A stretch of 33,398 nucleotides of DNA from the NCBI GenBank assembly GCA_003990745.1, contig RBNI01000330.1:1-33398 (forward strand), written 5' to 3'. Each line of letters opens with the position of its first letter. The first letter of the stretch is position 1. Positions 1 to 8,839 of this stretch are shown piece by piece. The notes under the pieces are model-generated. The model was not told the origin of the DNA. It saw nothing but the letters and a program-made list of their open reading frames with translations, and made no database searches. The DNA comes from Jimgerdemannia flammicorona (Eukaryota; Mucoromycota; Endogonomycetes; Endogonales; Endogonaceae). Position numbers and translations under genes: made by a program.

Positions 1-419
1 AAAAAAAGAGCTGAGTCAAGAGAAAGAATCCCACCTTGCAAGAATCCCAAGTTTACTGGGTCTGCCAAAAATGCAAAGAGATCAATTATGAAAGAGACTA
101 CAAAGCCAAGAACAAAACCTCTATCTGGAATCTATCACTAGAAATTCTTATCATTATTCATTAGTATTGCCAGCTATACAAAGGCAAACAAGGAGTCAAC
201 CTTACCTTCATATTCATGGAAGCCTTAGATCCACTTAGAAGAACTAGATTTAACTATATAAGAAACTCAAAGACTGGAGTATATAGGTCATTCTTTAAGT
301 CAGAATATATAGAGTTCTCTCCTATAGTAGCAACTACCAAGACATCATTCCTCAAGATTCAGCCAATTATCCAAGTCAAGCTATTATCACTCTAGGCACA
401 ACTACCTCTTACATAAACA
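1..419 (+). pseudogene. Unassigned 5' pol/gag remnant of element A
   Basis: With stops read through, one frame runs from about position 50 into the dUTPase domain. It contains a Cys-x2-Cys pair near position 65-80 (VCQKCKE) that could be part of a metal-binding site. No Asp-Thr/Ser-Gly protease motif was found. The sequence is probably the region just upstream of the dUTPase in the element A polyprotein, but I recognise no domain in it. Confidence 0.4.
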
Positions 420-795
420 GAAGAATCAGTAGGTTATGATATCTGTCTCTCCTACCAGACAATACTCTGCTCTAGGACTACTAGGACCTTTAACCTTCAA
501 ATTGTACTTACTATACCATCTGGACATTATGAGCAACTAGTATCAAAATCATCTCTGGCAGTCAAAGGAATCACAGTAAAAGGAGAAGTTATTGATCAAG
601 ATTACCAAAGTCCTCTAAAGGTCATTATTTACAACAATAGTAGAAACCACTGAGTCTTCAACCTCTTGGAAGCCATCTGTCAAATTCTATTCATTAAGAT
701 ATATATTATAGCCTACTATTCAAGAGATGAATCAGTTGGATAGTACTAGGAGAGGACAAGGAGATTTTGGAAGCACCAATAGAACTCCACCACCA
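420..795 (+). pseudogene. dUTPase domain of element A
   Basis: A trimeric-type dUTPase hydrolyses dUTP to dUMP and PPi, which limits uracil in the cDNA of retroelements. Four of the five family motifs can be read in one frame: motif 1 SVGYDI (about 426-443), motif 2 SKSSLA, motif 3 GEVIDQDYQ with the catalytic Asp at 594-596, and motif 4 EAICQILF. Motif 5, RRGQGDFGSTNR (about 748-783), is in another frame, so a frameshift lies near 700-727. One stop (a former Trp or Arg) lies before motif 4. The glycine-rich motif 5 makes chance resemblance unlikely. The domain sits upstream of the RT and was part of the polyprotein; it is not a separate gene. Confidence 0.8.
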
Positions 796-899
796 CCATC
801 TGTTGAAGTCTATATAGTAATAGTAGCTCAGTTCCACCAAATGAAATCCCACATCTACTGCCCTATCTGAGCAAGAGAAGATATCCTTCTTCAATTATA

Positions 900-1260
900 T
901 CAGCAAAAAGACCTCAAAATATATCTACCTATAGATACTAACTACCTAATATTTGAGCCATCAATAGAACTCTGAGAAAGATATCATCTCCTTCTGGCAG
1001 AAGAATAAATCTATGACCAGATATCACTAATTCACATTTCTATCCAAAACCTGGGCTTTGAAGTAGTGATAATCCCTAAAGGAATAATATTGGGATATTT
1101 TGAACCACTGATAGATACCTATGAGGAAGGAGTCTTCAAATTTTTGGGAAATGGCAAGCTCTCTCTAGTGAGACTAATAGTATTAGAGAGAAAGACTCAG
1201 CAATCATAACTATCAATATTGAAACAACTCTGACTGAGGACTAGCAATAATAGATATAAA
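900..1260 (+). pseudogene. Protease-RT linker domain of element A
   Basis: The readable frame contains FEPSIEL, followed about 40 residues later by IIPKGIILGYFEPL. This resembles the beta-rich segment that many Gypsy polyproteins carry between protease and RT, with an N-P-x-x-V-x-L-x-x-G-T-x-L-G pattern. Stops at Trp/Gln positions interrupt it. No protease active site (D-S/T-G-A) is seen between this segment and the dUTPase, so in element A the dUTPase directly precedes the linker. Confidence 0.5.
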
Positions 1261-2640
1261 AATTGATAAAAGAATATAAAGATATATTTATATTTACCAA
1301 CCACATACAATAACTTTTCACCATATCAATATAGTGAACATACTATATATACAGAAAATGACAAATCAATCTGATGGTACTCCTACTGAACACTATACTA
1401 CTTGATCAAGTTTAAACAACAATATATAGATAAAATACTATAAAATGGAGTTATTAGACCCTCATCAAGCCCCTGGGCTTCACCAGCAATCATAGTATCA
1501 AAGAAAGAAGGATGGAGACTGGTTGTAGTCTTCAGAAAACTCAACGAGATTACTACAAAAGATATCTACCCACTATCCAGAATTGACAACCTCCTCAATG
1601 CTCTAGAAAAAGCCAAGTATATGATCACTACTGATCAGTTTCAAGGATTCCAAGTAATATCTATTGCCAAGAATGATATCTATAAGACAACTTTCATTAC
1701 TAGATAAGAATAGTATGAATACCTCTGAATGTCATTTGGACTCTACAATATACCAGCCTCATTCCAGCAAATAATGAACTATGTCTACTGAGACCTCATT
1801 GAAAGAAATGTGCTAGTATATATAGATGATGTAATCATCTACTCTGAGATATTCAAACAACACTTGCAAGACCTCTGTGAAGTATTTGACACCATTCAAA
1901 ACTCAGAACTCAGACTCAATACCAAGAAGTGCTTTTTTAGAAAACATAAAGTCAAATATCTGAGATATGTAGTTTCAGCCCAGAGCATTCATGCTGACCT
2001 ATGTAAAGTAGAGAAAGTCAAGAATTATCCAACTCCTACCTCAGCAAAGAAAACTCTATCCTTTCTTATATTGATATCTTACTACTGATAATTTATTTTA
2101 AGATTTTCAGACAAGGCAGCTCCACTACATGATACATATCTCTAAGAAAGACCAACCATTCTACTAGAAAGAAGAACAATAGAAGTCCTTTGACCTACTC
2201 AAGAAGGCTCTCACCGAAACCCCTGTCTTAGTATAACTGAACTTTGATAAACTATTTATTCTGGCAACTAATACCTCTGCTCTTAGACTTGGATCAATTC
2301 TATCCCAGCAAGATGACTAAAAGAAAGAACATATCATTGAGTATGCTAGCAAGGTTACTAATAAAACATAAGCAAACTATGGAGCCACTAAGCTAGAATA
2401 TCTTACAGTAGTATAAGCTGTAGATTACTTCAGACACTATCTCTTAGGAAAGAGATTTTCCCTTATTACTGACCACTAAGCTCTACAATAGTTGTTCAAC
2501 AAACCAGAGCCCTTAGGAATCTTTGCTAGATGGATCATATCTTTGCAAGAATACCAGTTCACTATTGTCTATAAGAAAGGTATTAAGAATTCCAATATTA
2601 ATACTCTATCAAGAATCTCATAAACTCAAGAGAAGGAGCT
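1260..2640 (+). pseudogene. Reverse transcriptase and RNase H of element A
   Basis: The Ty3/Gypsy reverse transcriptase fold is readable with stops: GVIRPSSSPWASP (about 1440-1480), a palm segment ending FQGF (about 1635-1650), and an intact catalytic YIDD box at 1819-1830 followed by VIIYS. The open stretch 1810-2088 covers the palm and thumb. RNase H follows with a degenerate FILATNTSALRLGSILSQ, in which the first catalytic Asp has become Asn, and a TDHQALQQLF-like motif with a stop at a Gln. This would copy the genomic RNA into cDNA in the virus-like particle. Numerous TAA/TAG/TGA codons show it is not functional. Confidence 0.88.
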
Positions 2641-2799
2641 CTTATAAGAGAAGGCTGCTTTCCACCCATCCAAATGAACCAAGAACTATGCCTCACCCTC
2701 ATCTGGAGCCTGCACCACAGAAGCTTTAAGAAATAAATTCAGCCAGCCCACAAGCTGTTTATTTAAAGAAATTTCAGAAAATTTCAAGAAGGGAATAGT

Positions 2800-3900
2800 A
2801 AACTTTGGAGAATAGAAGAAGATCAATATATCTGAGTTCTACAATAAGATAAAATACCAAAGATACTCACAACCAACTATGATCAAAATGTACACTGAGG
2901 AATTGGAGCTACTATCATAAGAATCAAAAAGAGATACTAATGGTCAAAAATGAGAAAACAAATTTCAACTTATATTTAATAATGTGATATTGATCAAAGA
3001 TACTGACAAAAGCCAACTGACAAAGTACCACTAATACCAATTACAGTATCAGCTAGAGTCTTTCAGAGATTAGAAATAGATATTATTAGTCCTTTATCAG
3101 TAACTTGCTGAGAAAGGTGCTATATTCTCACCATTAAAGATTATCTAACAAAATGACCTAAAGCCTTTACCATTGAGACTGCTGATGCTCAGACAATTAT
3201 TGGGATTTTATATGATGAAATTTTCAATTACTGTGGGGTTTTCAAAGAAATCATCACAGACCAAGGCTGAGAATTTATCAATAAAGCCATGAAGACCTTT
3301 GTAAGCAATTTCAAGATCAAACTATATCCAATAACAGCCTATCATCTATAAGCTAATGGACTTACTAAATAAATGAACCAGACCATTAAGTGAGATCTCA
3401 GCAAAACTAGAGATCAGCTAAACTGAGATATATACCTTCTAGCAATCCTATTCAGTATCTGTACTTCAAAGATAACTGCTACCCAACAGACCTCCTTTTA
3501 TTTAGTATATGATCAAGAAGCATAAGACCCTACTGAACTGATCTAGCTGGATTTAATAAAATGAGTTACTGAAGAGATTATCCAGTTATATGAAATATAC
3601 TAACAAGTATAAGGATTTATTACCAAAGTACAAGAATGGCAAAAGAAGTATTATAACTATAAAGCTAATCTAAAACCTCTACTTATTGGTCAATAAGTCT
3701 TGATATATTATACTATTATAGAAGAAAACTGAAGTGTCAAACTTGAACTGAAATAGGAAGAATGTTATCTCATATATTAAGTATTCATAAACCACACCTA
3801 TCAACTCAAGACCTTGGATAGAGTTATACTCAAAAGTAGAATATATCATAACTGCATAAGACCTTACTACTTAAAGGAAGCAAAATGTATTTGAATAATT
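2800..3900 (+). pseudogene. Integrase of element A
   Basis: The DDE integrase core is readable. The first Asp lies in EIDIISPL (Asp codon 3079-3081) and the second in ITDQG-stop-EF (3259-3261). The third catalytic Glu is expected in the ANGLT-E-x-MNQT segment near 3355-3385, where Lys and a stop are found, consistent with G-to-A decay. A C-terminal stretch (about 3630-3860) follows with WQKKYYNY and RVILKSRIYHN. No chromodomain follows, unlike Gyp-2. Integrase would insert the cDNA into the host chromosome. Confidence 0.85.
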
Positions 3901-3904
3901 TCAA

Positions 3905-5337
3905 TTATCTCCTGTGTCATCTCTGTTGAAGTATGATAGATACTTCATTTGAAACTCAAGAAAGCTGACAACATTGAAACCAGTCTTAAGCCCATTTGTA
4001 TAATAGATGATAAGCTACTAAAAATTGCCTCAGATTATAGGAAATATTATTTCTGATAGGTTTGAACCCCCAGTCATAACAATGAGAGCCCTTATCTTAG
4101 ATAAGGATGGCTAGTCCTTACAAATATACCAAAAGTCCAAAAAAAAAAAGAAAACTAAGACCTGTTATTTCTGTACAACTATAACTACTAAGAATAGCTC
4201 TAAATCTGAGGACTGCTTAAACTTAACAAGCTACTAGTTACAAGTTATAACTCAACTATAACTTATCTTGATTATAAAATAATCTACAACTGAACTTATG
4301 ATGACTCATAATGATCCCAGTAGTATACTACTCAAGTCAGATAACTCTATACTCTGGACTAAAGGAGCAGACCCTCAAGATATAAAAGAAACATCAAGAG
4401 AAAGAGGACAAGGCATTAATCACAAAGCTCACTATAAAACAAAATGTCTGCTATTCACCAAACAGCAAGATCAAGTAGCCACCCAGGTCTATCAGTCTAA
4501 GAACAAATATTCATTGATATTAAAAGAGCAATGAGACTACATATAAGAAGGTTTCCTAGTCTAAACCTCTATACAAGGGACTTCTACCACTATACCCTCA
4601 ACTATCAGGAAATAGAGACAAGAATTACTACCACCACTAAGTACCTCTGAATATAGCAAGAATATAAAATAGAACATTACCTCTGCCAGGAGTTCTCACA
4701 GACCAGCTCTTAAGAAATTGAAAATGTTATATATATAAACTGACATAAGCAAAAACTAACCAGAAGAATCCACCAGATCTTCAGGCATATACTCTGGACT
4801 ATTCTCAACCTCAAGTATATCAAGATCTCTAACATTTAAGAATTAACAAGTCACTATATAGACCACCTTGAGGAAATAGTTACTGAGGAGGCCCAATTCA
4901 CTATTATAGTCAAGAGTAATGAAGTTTAAGATCTTTGGAACTCTATTCTAGAGAACAACTCAGATCAATTTCTCTATAGTCTAATTGCACTATTTCAAAG
5001 CTCTCCCCTGAGAGTCTGCTACTCTCAGAATTCTACAGATATTTCCTACTTTGTGGATGATCTCACCATTGACTGAAGATCTCAAAAACAGAATGATATC
5101 ATCTCCTCAGACAATTTGGAGAATAATGACAACCTACTTATTCTACTGAAAGATAATGCCTACAACTTTCTTTCTCCTTTCCAAGACCCTCTCACTGACC
5201 CCAACACAACTATAGAGAATGCAGAAAATGATTTGGCTGAACTCTCTGAAGAAAATGAGAAGGAAGATAAGAATGACATAATCTCTATCACATTGAACTT
5301 TAAGATGTGTGAGGATGGCTCTATTAGTCAAATTTGA
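3905..5337 (+). pseudogene. ORF3 of element A (post-integrase, unrecognised)
   Basis: A degenerate coding region between integrase and the 3' LTR. A conserved frame starts upstream (LPQIIGNIIS) and includes the conserved ATG at 4082 followed by RALILDKDG. The middle carries a block containing IHQIFRHILWTILNLKYI (about 4765-4820) and the C-terminal part is acidic, ending LNFKMCEDGSISQI at 5335. The same blocks occur in element B (6880-8312) and on the - strand in Gyp-2 (20640-19353). I see no signal peptide or membrane span, so there is no support for an envelope protein. Function is unknown; conservation across three units suggests it was once a real protein. Confidence 0.65.
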
Positions 5338-5352
5338 ATAAGTTAGTAATTA

Positions 5353-5475
5353 TATATTTAACTAGTCATATTTGGGTTAGTTAGTTAGTTGCACAAAGAG
5401 TAACTGCACTTTAACTAGCCAAATTTGTCATAAATATAAAACTAACCTTTTTTCAGTTAGTTAGTCACCTGAATT
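5353..5475 (+). repeat. U3 direct and short tandem repeats
   Basis: Two near-identical direct copies of TTTAACTAGYCAWATTTG occur about 55 bases apart (near 5357 and 5412). Runs of GTTAGTTAGTTAGTT (about 5377) and CAGTTAGTTAGTC (about 5455) lie beside them, with AACTAAC on the opposite strand nearby. Repeats like these in U3 usually act as enhancer-type binding sites; that role is inferred. Confidence 0.6.
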
Positions 5476-5554
5476 CCAAAAATGCACTAATAGTATCTTC
5501 TAGTAATTGTGAGTTTTAACCAATTACCCAGCCTTATACATAGCCTGAAATCTG

Positions 5555-5586
5555 TATAAATACCCCCCTGACCTGCAGTGAATAAA
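5555..5586 (+). promoter_or_regulatory. LTR TATA box and poly(A) signal (A/B LTR)
   Basis: TATAAATA at 5555-5562 is followed by AATAAA at 5581-5586, a start-to-start distance of 26 bases. Initiation expected about 25-30 bases after the TATA box would place the poly(A) signal at or just upstream of the transcript start, so only the 3' LTR copy would be transcribed. Confidence 0.6.
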
Positions 5587-5668
5587 CCTCAGTCAATTGG
5601 TATACAATACAAGTCAATTGGGTTGCAATACTAACTTAAGTTCTGAAAGACAAGGGAAGTTGAGTGTA

Positions 5669-5971
5669 AGAACTTTGGAAAAAGACTCCAAGAGCTGAAG
5701 GAAATCACTCTTGCCACTGCAATGAAAATTGGATACAAGACCAGGAAATACTGCCTGCTACAAGACCAAATTCTAAGGATCAAGATATTTATCTGGAGCA
5801 TGAAGCTTGGAGATTGAGAAGACAAATCACTCTTGCCGCCACCACTAGTCAAGTCAGCCAGTTAATCGCCGCCACAGAAAACCACACTAAAATCAAGATC
5901 GAGACTGTGTATTCCCAATTGTCAGTTAACACCACTTCCGACCACCACACAACCGCCACAGTCAGATAAGG
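5669..5971 (+). pseudogene. Possible gag start of element B
   Basis: An open frame of about 100 codons without an early ATG crosses the LTR end and leader. It includes RRQITLAATTSQVSQLIAA, which aligns by eye at RQI(T/S) with the decayed leader of element 1 (near 8808). It ends at TAA at about 5970. It may be the start of gag before the internal deletion, or merely a chance open frame. Confidence 0.3.
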
Positions 5972-6360
5972 AAACAACTGCCACTTAGGATACCAAGAAC
6001 TACCGCCGCCACAAATATCGGGTGCTAGATCCAGGAAAACTCACCAGGAAACTTAGCCAAGAATACTAGAATAATCGCCAACTACCAGGGAGCTCGGAAA
6101 ACCCACGAAAACGATTGCCAGAATCCGCGACATAGTCCTTTCACCTTTAACGTCTAGTCACGTGTCCAACGACCCATGACACGCGAATCCCAACTTGACG
6201 CAAATGGGAAACGCAAACAAATCGAACAGCAGTTGAACTGAACATTGAACCAGAACATTGTTAGTAGATAAAGATATCAATAGCATATATATAATCAGTG
6301 GCATATTGAGCCGTGCATATCATCTATCAGTGACCAGACTTATACAAATCGCACGCCACA
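5825..6360. other. CpG-rich segment in a CpG-poor neighbourhood
   Basis: CG dinucleotides are almost absent from the first 5.8 kb. Here they appear every few tens of bases (for example TCGCCGCCAC, CCGCGAC, CACGTG, CACGCGAATC). CCGCCAC recurs near 5837, 5870, 5951 and 6005. No coding frame of note continues after 5971. The segment has either escaped the mutation that affected its neighbours or arrived later. It may be foreign to the element, for example a captured host fragment. Confidence 0.6.
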
Positions 6361-6880
6361 ATAGATATTAATAGTAATTATATTAAAGAGAAAGTTAGAG
6401 AAGACATTTATTTTATCTACTAAGTTTAGTTTTTATTTTATTTTAATAAGTACAACCTTTAATAAATATTGAGACTTCTAATCTACTATAAAATAATTCT
6501 TATTTTTAACTCTTACTTATTCTTAGATAACTTGAATAATAAGGTATTATTTAAGAACTTGATATATATAGTATCAAGAGATCTTTTAATTATTATTTCT
6601 CTTAGTTATACTAAGTTGAAAAAGTACAGTTTCTTTATAGCAGTATAATGGTATTGTCTTTTTCTTATAACTATAGCTACTCAAGAGACTTGTTTTTTTA
6701 TATATTGTAACAGTGACCTCAGGATAGTGATATCATAATAGGAGACAGCCTTTCCTTATAAGCCACCAGATTGGAGTACAAGAAGATCATATGGCATGAC
6801 TCACCCAGGCTACAAGATGAGTAATGATACCACCCATGAGTCATTGTGACCACAGGATAGACATCTCAAAGAATATAAAA
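6360..6880. other. AT-rich stretch without recognisable feature
   Basis: Very AT-rich with runs such as TTTTATTTTATTTTAATAAG and frequent stops in all frames. I see no gene, repeat pair or RNA. Weak similarity to the ORF3 upstream part begins near 6820. Confidence 0.5.
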
Positions 6881-7417
6881 GAAGGACTAAGGAATTACAA
6901 CAGCAGTAATGCAAATAAGACCTACAAAACTCTAAAATAGCTCAAAGACTCACTATAAATAAAATGCCTACTGCCCACCAAACCTCAAGATCTAGAAACC
7001 ACCAAGGATTCTCAGTCTAAGAAAGAATGTTCTAAGATATCAGAAGAGCCATAAGGATCTACACAAGAAGGGCTCCTAGCCTCAACTTAAATACTAGTGA
7101 TCCTTATCACTTTATTCTCTACTGCTGTGAAATGGAAACAAGGATCACCATTACTACCAAATGTCTTTGGATGTGGTAGGAATACAAAATTGGGAACCTC
7201 CTCTGCTGGGAATTCCCTCAGGTCAGTTCCTAAGAGATTTAAGATATTACTCTCATAGATATATATAAAATAAGAATAGCTAAGAAAATTCATCAGATCT
7301 TCAGATATACACTATAGTTAATCCCTAACTTGGAGTATACTAGAGTCTCAGACTTCAAGGAACTGTCAGCTCACCATACTAATGTACTAGAAGCCATAGT
7401 TGCCACAGAAGTCCAGT

Positions 7418-7429
7418 CTATTATTCCTC
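7418..7429. repeat. Putative target-site duplication, left copy (retrocopy)
   Basis: CTATTATTCCTC directly precedes the poly(T) run. It resembles CTATCACTCTC at 7926-7936, differing by C/T transitions and one indel. Both copies align to the same ORF3 position of element A, as expected for a duplicated target. Confidence 0.45.
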
Positions 7430-7925
7430 TTTTTTTTTTTTTTTTTTTTTTTTTAACAGACTCAATGTCCCACAGAATTTTATTAGAAGGGAACCTAGAC
7501 TATATAGGCCAAAACCCTCCCCCACCACCCATCAAGCACTGCCCTCTCATTAACCTAGGCTAGCTATTGTCCAGCAGCTCAATCATGCCAGGCACAGTAG
7601 GACCTATAGCAGTCTATACCTCATTCTGCATACCATGCTCTCCCTACCACCAGGGGAAACCCAACTATATACCAATGACTGAAAGCACATGCCCAAGAAC
7701 CCAACGTATGTACAAGGCCATATCTGAGCCAAATAGAATAGCCTCTACCACTTCAAAGAGAATAACAGGCAAAGAAAACCCCTCATCAAAGTACAACATA
7801 GTGGGTAGGGCCAGGTTCTCCCAGTCAAGATGAGTAAAGGACTTACATGTGAGGTGGGAGGAGACCCCCAATACCCCACTACTCAAGCCTGTGGACCTTG
7901 ATCACATTGCTATATCAGCTCTCCA
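7430..7925 (-). mobile_element. Antisense poly(A) retrocopy (processed pseudogene or truncated LINE)
   Basis: Read on the - strand, about 470 bases end in a run of some 24 A, preceded about 24 bases upstream by AATAAA (complement of 7479-7484). This is the 3' end of a polyadenylated transcript inserted by target-primed reverse transcription. The 3' end does not match the LINE1/LINE2 tail. A 73-codon frame (7886-7665) contains a hydrophobic stretch with LFEVVEAILFGS and ends in TAG, followed by about 230 bases of possible 3' UTR. I do not recognise the protein. It could be a host mRNA copy, a SINE or a different LINE. Confidence 0.65.
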
Positions 7926-7936
7926 CTATCACTCTC
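7926..7936. repeat. Putative target-site duplication, right copy (retrocopy)
   Basis: CTATCACTCTC, the partner of 7418-7429. ORF3 homology resumes immediately after it. Confidence 0.4.
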
Positions 7937-8299
7937 AATGGTGATAAAGTAGAAGAATTCTGGAATCCCATCTTTCAGGATAATCTAGATCAATTTCTGC
8001 AAGGATTGATCTCAGTATTTCAAGGCCCCAGTATTCAGATTAGAACTCCCCAAGACTCTACATTTGTTTCTTATTTTGTAGAAGAGAATGTTATAGATTA
8101 GAGAGTCCCCACTACTGCTGAATATGATGACATTATTAGTGATGATATCATCCCACTAATTGGTAATATAGGTGAAATATATAATATATACAAAGTATGT
8201 GAAATAGATAAAATATTTACTAATCTCATTTTCTTCAAAGACATTCTAACCTCCAACTTTGATAATAGTGATAAAAATAAAGCCTCTATAGTCTTGAAC

Positions 8300-8778
8300 A
8301 TTTTGCTCTAAGTTCTTAATAATTCTGAAATCTTCTGATATCCTTTTCCTGTGTAACTGAATTCTATCAGCATTCTTTTCCTATATCACCAAAATCTACT
8401 GACATTTTGAACTTATACAACCATTTGTACAGATACTCAAATTTGTACTTACAATTGAAGTTTTCTGTATTCCAGTATTTTATTTGATTATTGAAATTTA
8501 TATTTAACTTTATATCTTAGTAACTATTGAATTATATTTTGTATAAATACCCCTCTTATTTCTTTTGAAATAAAGTCAGTCAAGTTCACTTATACTCAAT
8601 TCTATATAAGTAATCTAAGAGATAATAAAACAGTTTAAAGATAAGAAGTTTGAGAACTATAAGACCTTGGAAAGATACACCAATAAGAACTTGCTTATAA
8701 CAAACTTGTAGTTAGTCTAAGAGATATATCTTGAAGAGAATCTGACATATTTAAAGGACTTAGCACCTACTATATGAT
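8300..8778 (+). repeat. LTR between element B and element 1
   Basis: It starts near the end of the B ORF3 (a CTCTAAG-like start also seen in the Gyp-2 LTR) and ends before a TGG-starting putative primer site at 8783. It carries a TATA box at 8542 and AATAAA at 8569. This is the 5' LTR of element 1 and apparently the 3' LTR of element B. No second LTR of element 1 is visible because that element continues beyond the window. Boundaries are approximate. Confidence 0.6.
8542..8574 (+). promoter_or_regulatory. LTR TATA box and poly(A) signal (element 1 LTR)
   Basis: TATAAATA at 8542-8549 and AATAAA at 8569-8574, 27 bases apart start to start. Both are followed by a similar CAGTCAA motif in this LTR and the LTR at 5306-5790. 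Confidence 0.6.
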
Positions 8779-8782
8779 AACT

Positions 8783-8796
8783 TGGTGCCTATTGGC
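8783..8796 (+). promoter_or_regulatory. Putative primer binding site, element 1
   Basis: TGGTGCCTATTGGC lies a few bases after the inferred LTR end, in the position equivalent to the TGGTAGC site of Gyp-2. I cannot assign a matching tRNA, and decay may have altered it. Confidence 0.3.
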
Positions 8797-8839
8797 TGGT
8801 GATTCAAGACAAATCTCTTAATTTCAAGCTAAAAAATGA

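Larger units (their letters stand above)
1..5790 (+). mobile_element. Ty3/Gypsy element A, 5' end outside window
   Basis: Degenerate LTR retrotransposon read on the + strand. In order it shows a dUTPase domain (420-795), a protease-RT linker type domain (about 915-1110), RT (about 1380-2100), RNase H (about 2240-2620), integrase (about 2800-3850), ORF3 (about 3905-5337) and a 3' LTR (about 5306-5790). Many in-frame stops sit where related elements have Gln, Arg or Trp, and there are frame changes. CpG is almost absent. Gag and protease are not visible, and the window begins before any gag or 5' LTR. The domain order RNase H then integrase identifies Ty3/Gypsy rather than Copia. Confidence 0.9.
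5306..5790 (+). repeat. LTR between element A and element B
   Basis: This is the A 3' LTR and apparently also the B 5' LTR. It begins where the A ORF3 ends and ends just before a TGG-starting putative primer site (about 5794). It contains U3 repeats, a TATA box at 5555 and AATAAA at 5581. Its layout and length match the LTR at about 8300-8778, though the two differ substantially in sequence. Both boundaries are inferred from alignment by eye to Gyp-2 and element 1 and may be off by tens of bases. Confidence 0.6.
6880..8312 (+). pseudogene. ORF3 copy of element B, interrupted by an insertion
   Basis: Homologous by eye to the ORF3 of element A. The first part contains EMETRIT and IHQIFRYTLQLIPNLEY-like blocks (one stop at a Gln), up to about 7429. 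The second part resumes at about 7926 with GDKVEEFWNPIFQDNLDQFL, matching the A block ending NNSDQFL, then SYFVEENVID and an acidic tail ending SIVLNILL at about 8311. The frame is broken by an antisense poly(A) retrocopy at 7430-7925. Scattered stops are at Gln and Arg positions. Function unknown. Confidence 0.6.
5306..8778 (+). mobile_element. Element B, deleted Gypsy-like unit between two LTRs
   Basis: The unit consists of an LTR shared with element A, a primer-site-like sequence near 5794, a leader with a short open frame to about 5970, an anomalous CpG-rich segment (5825-6360), an AT-rich stretch, an ORF3 copy (6880-8312) and a second LTR (about 8300-8778) shared with element 1. No gag, protease, RT or integrase sequence was found inside, so it looks like an internally deleted, non-autonomous derivative. 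An alternative is that these are unrelated fragments that happen to be neighbours. Confidence 0.5.

Noticed and set aside
1260..3900. Alternative genetic code with TAA/TAG read as Gln
   Set aside because: Stops also replace Arg and Trp, CAA and CAG are still common in the same frames, catalytic residues are mutated too, and frames shift. Decay by transitions explains this better.
4050..4085. tRNA-like T-arm (GGTTTGAACCCCC) before ORF3 of element A, also at about 20490 on the - strand
   Set aside because: The loop matches a T-loop but the stem does not pair and no acceptor or anticodon arm is found. The conservation is explained by the ORF3 reading frame (LPQII…RF…P).
3905..5337. ORF3 as a retroviral-type envelope gene
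   Set aside because: Its position fits, but no signal peptide, transmembrane span or cleavage-site motif is visible in any of the three copies.
5353..5475. CRISPR-like or satellite array in GTTAGTTAGTT region
   Set aside because: Only short 4-base units and two imperfect copies of an 18-base unit, without regular spacers. They fit LTR U3 repeats.
6158..6165. CACGTG E-box as a promoter element
   Set aside because: A single 6-base palindrome without an associated gene or start site is not enough evidence.
7665..7886. Complete small membrane protein gene on the - strand
   Set aside because: It lies within an insertion ending in poly(A), without promoter or full 5' end, so it is at most the 3' part of a retrocopied transcript.
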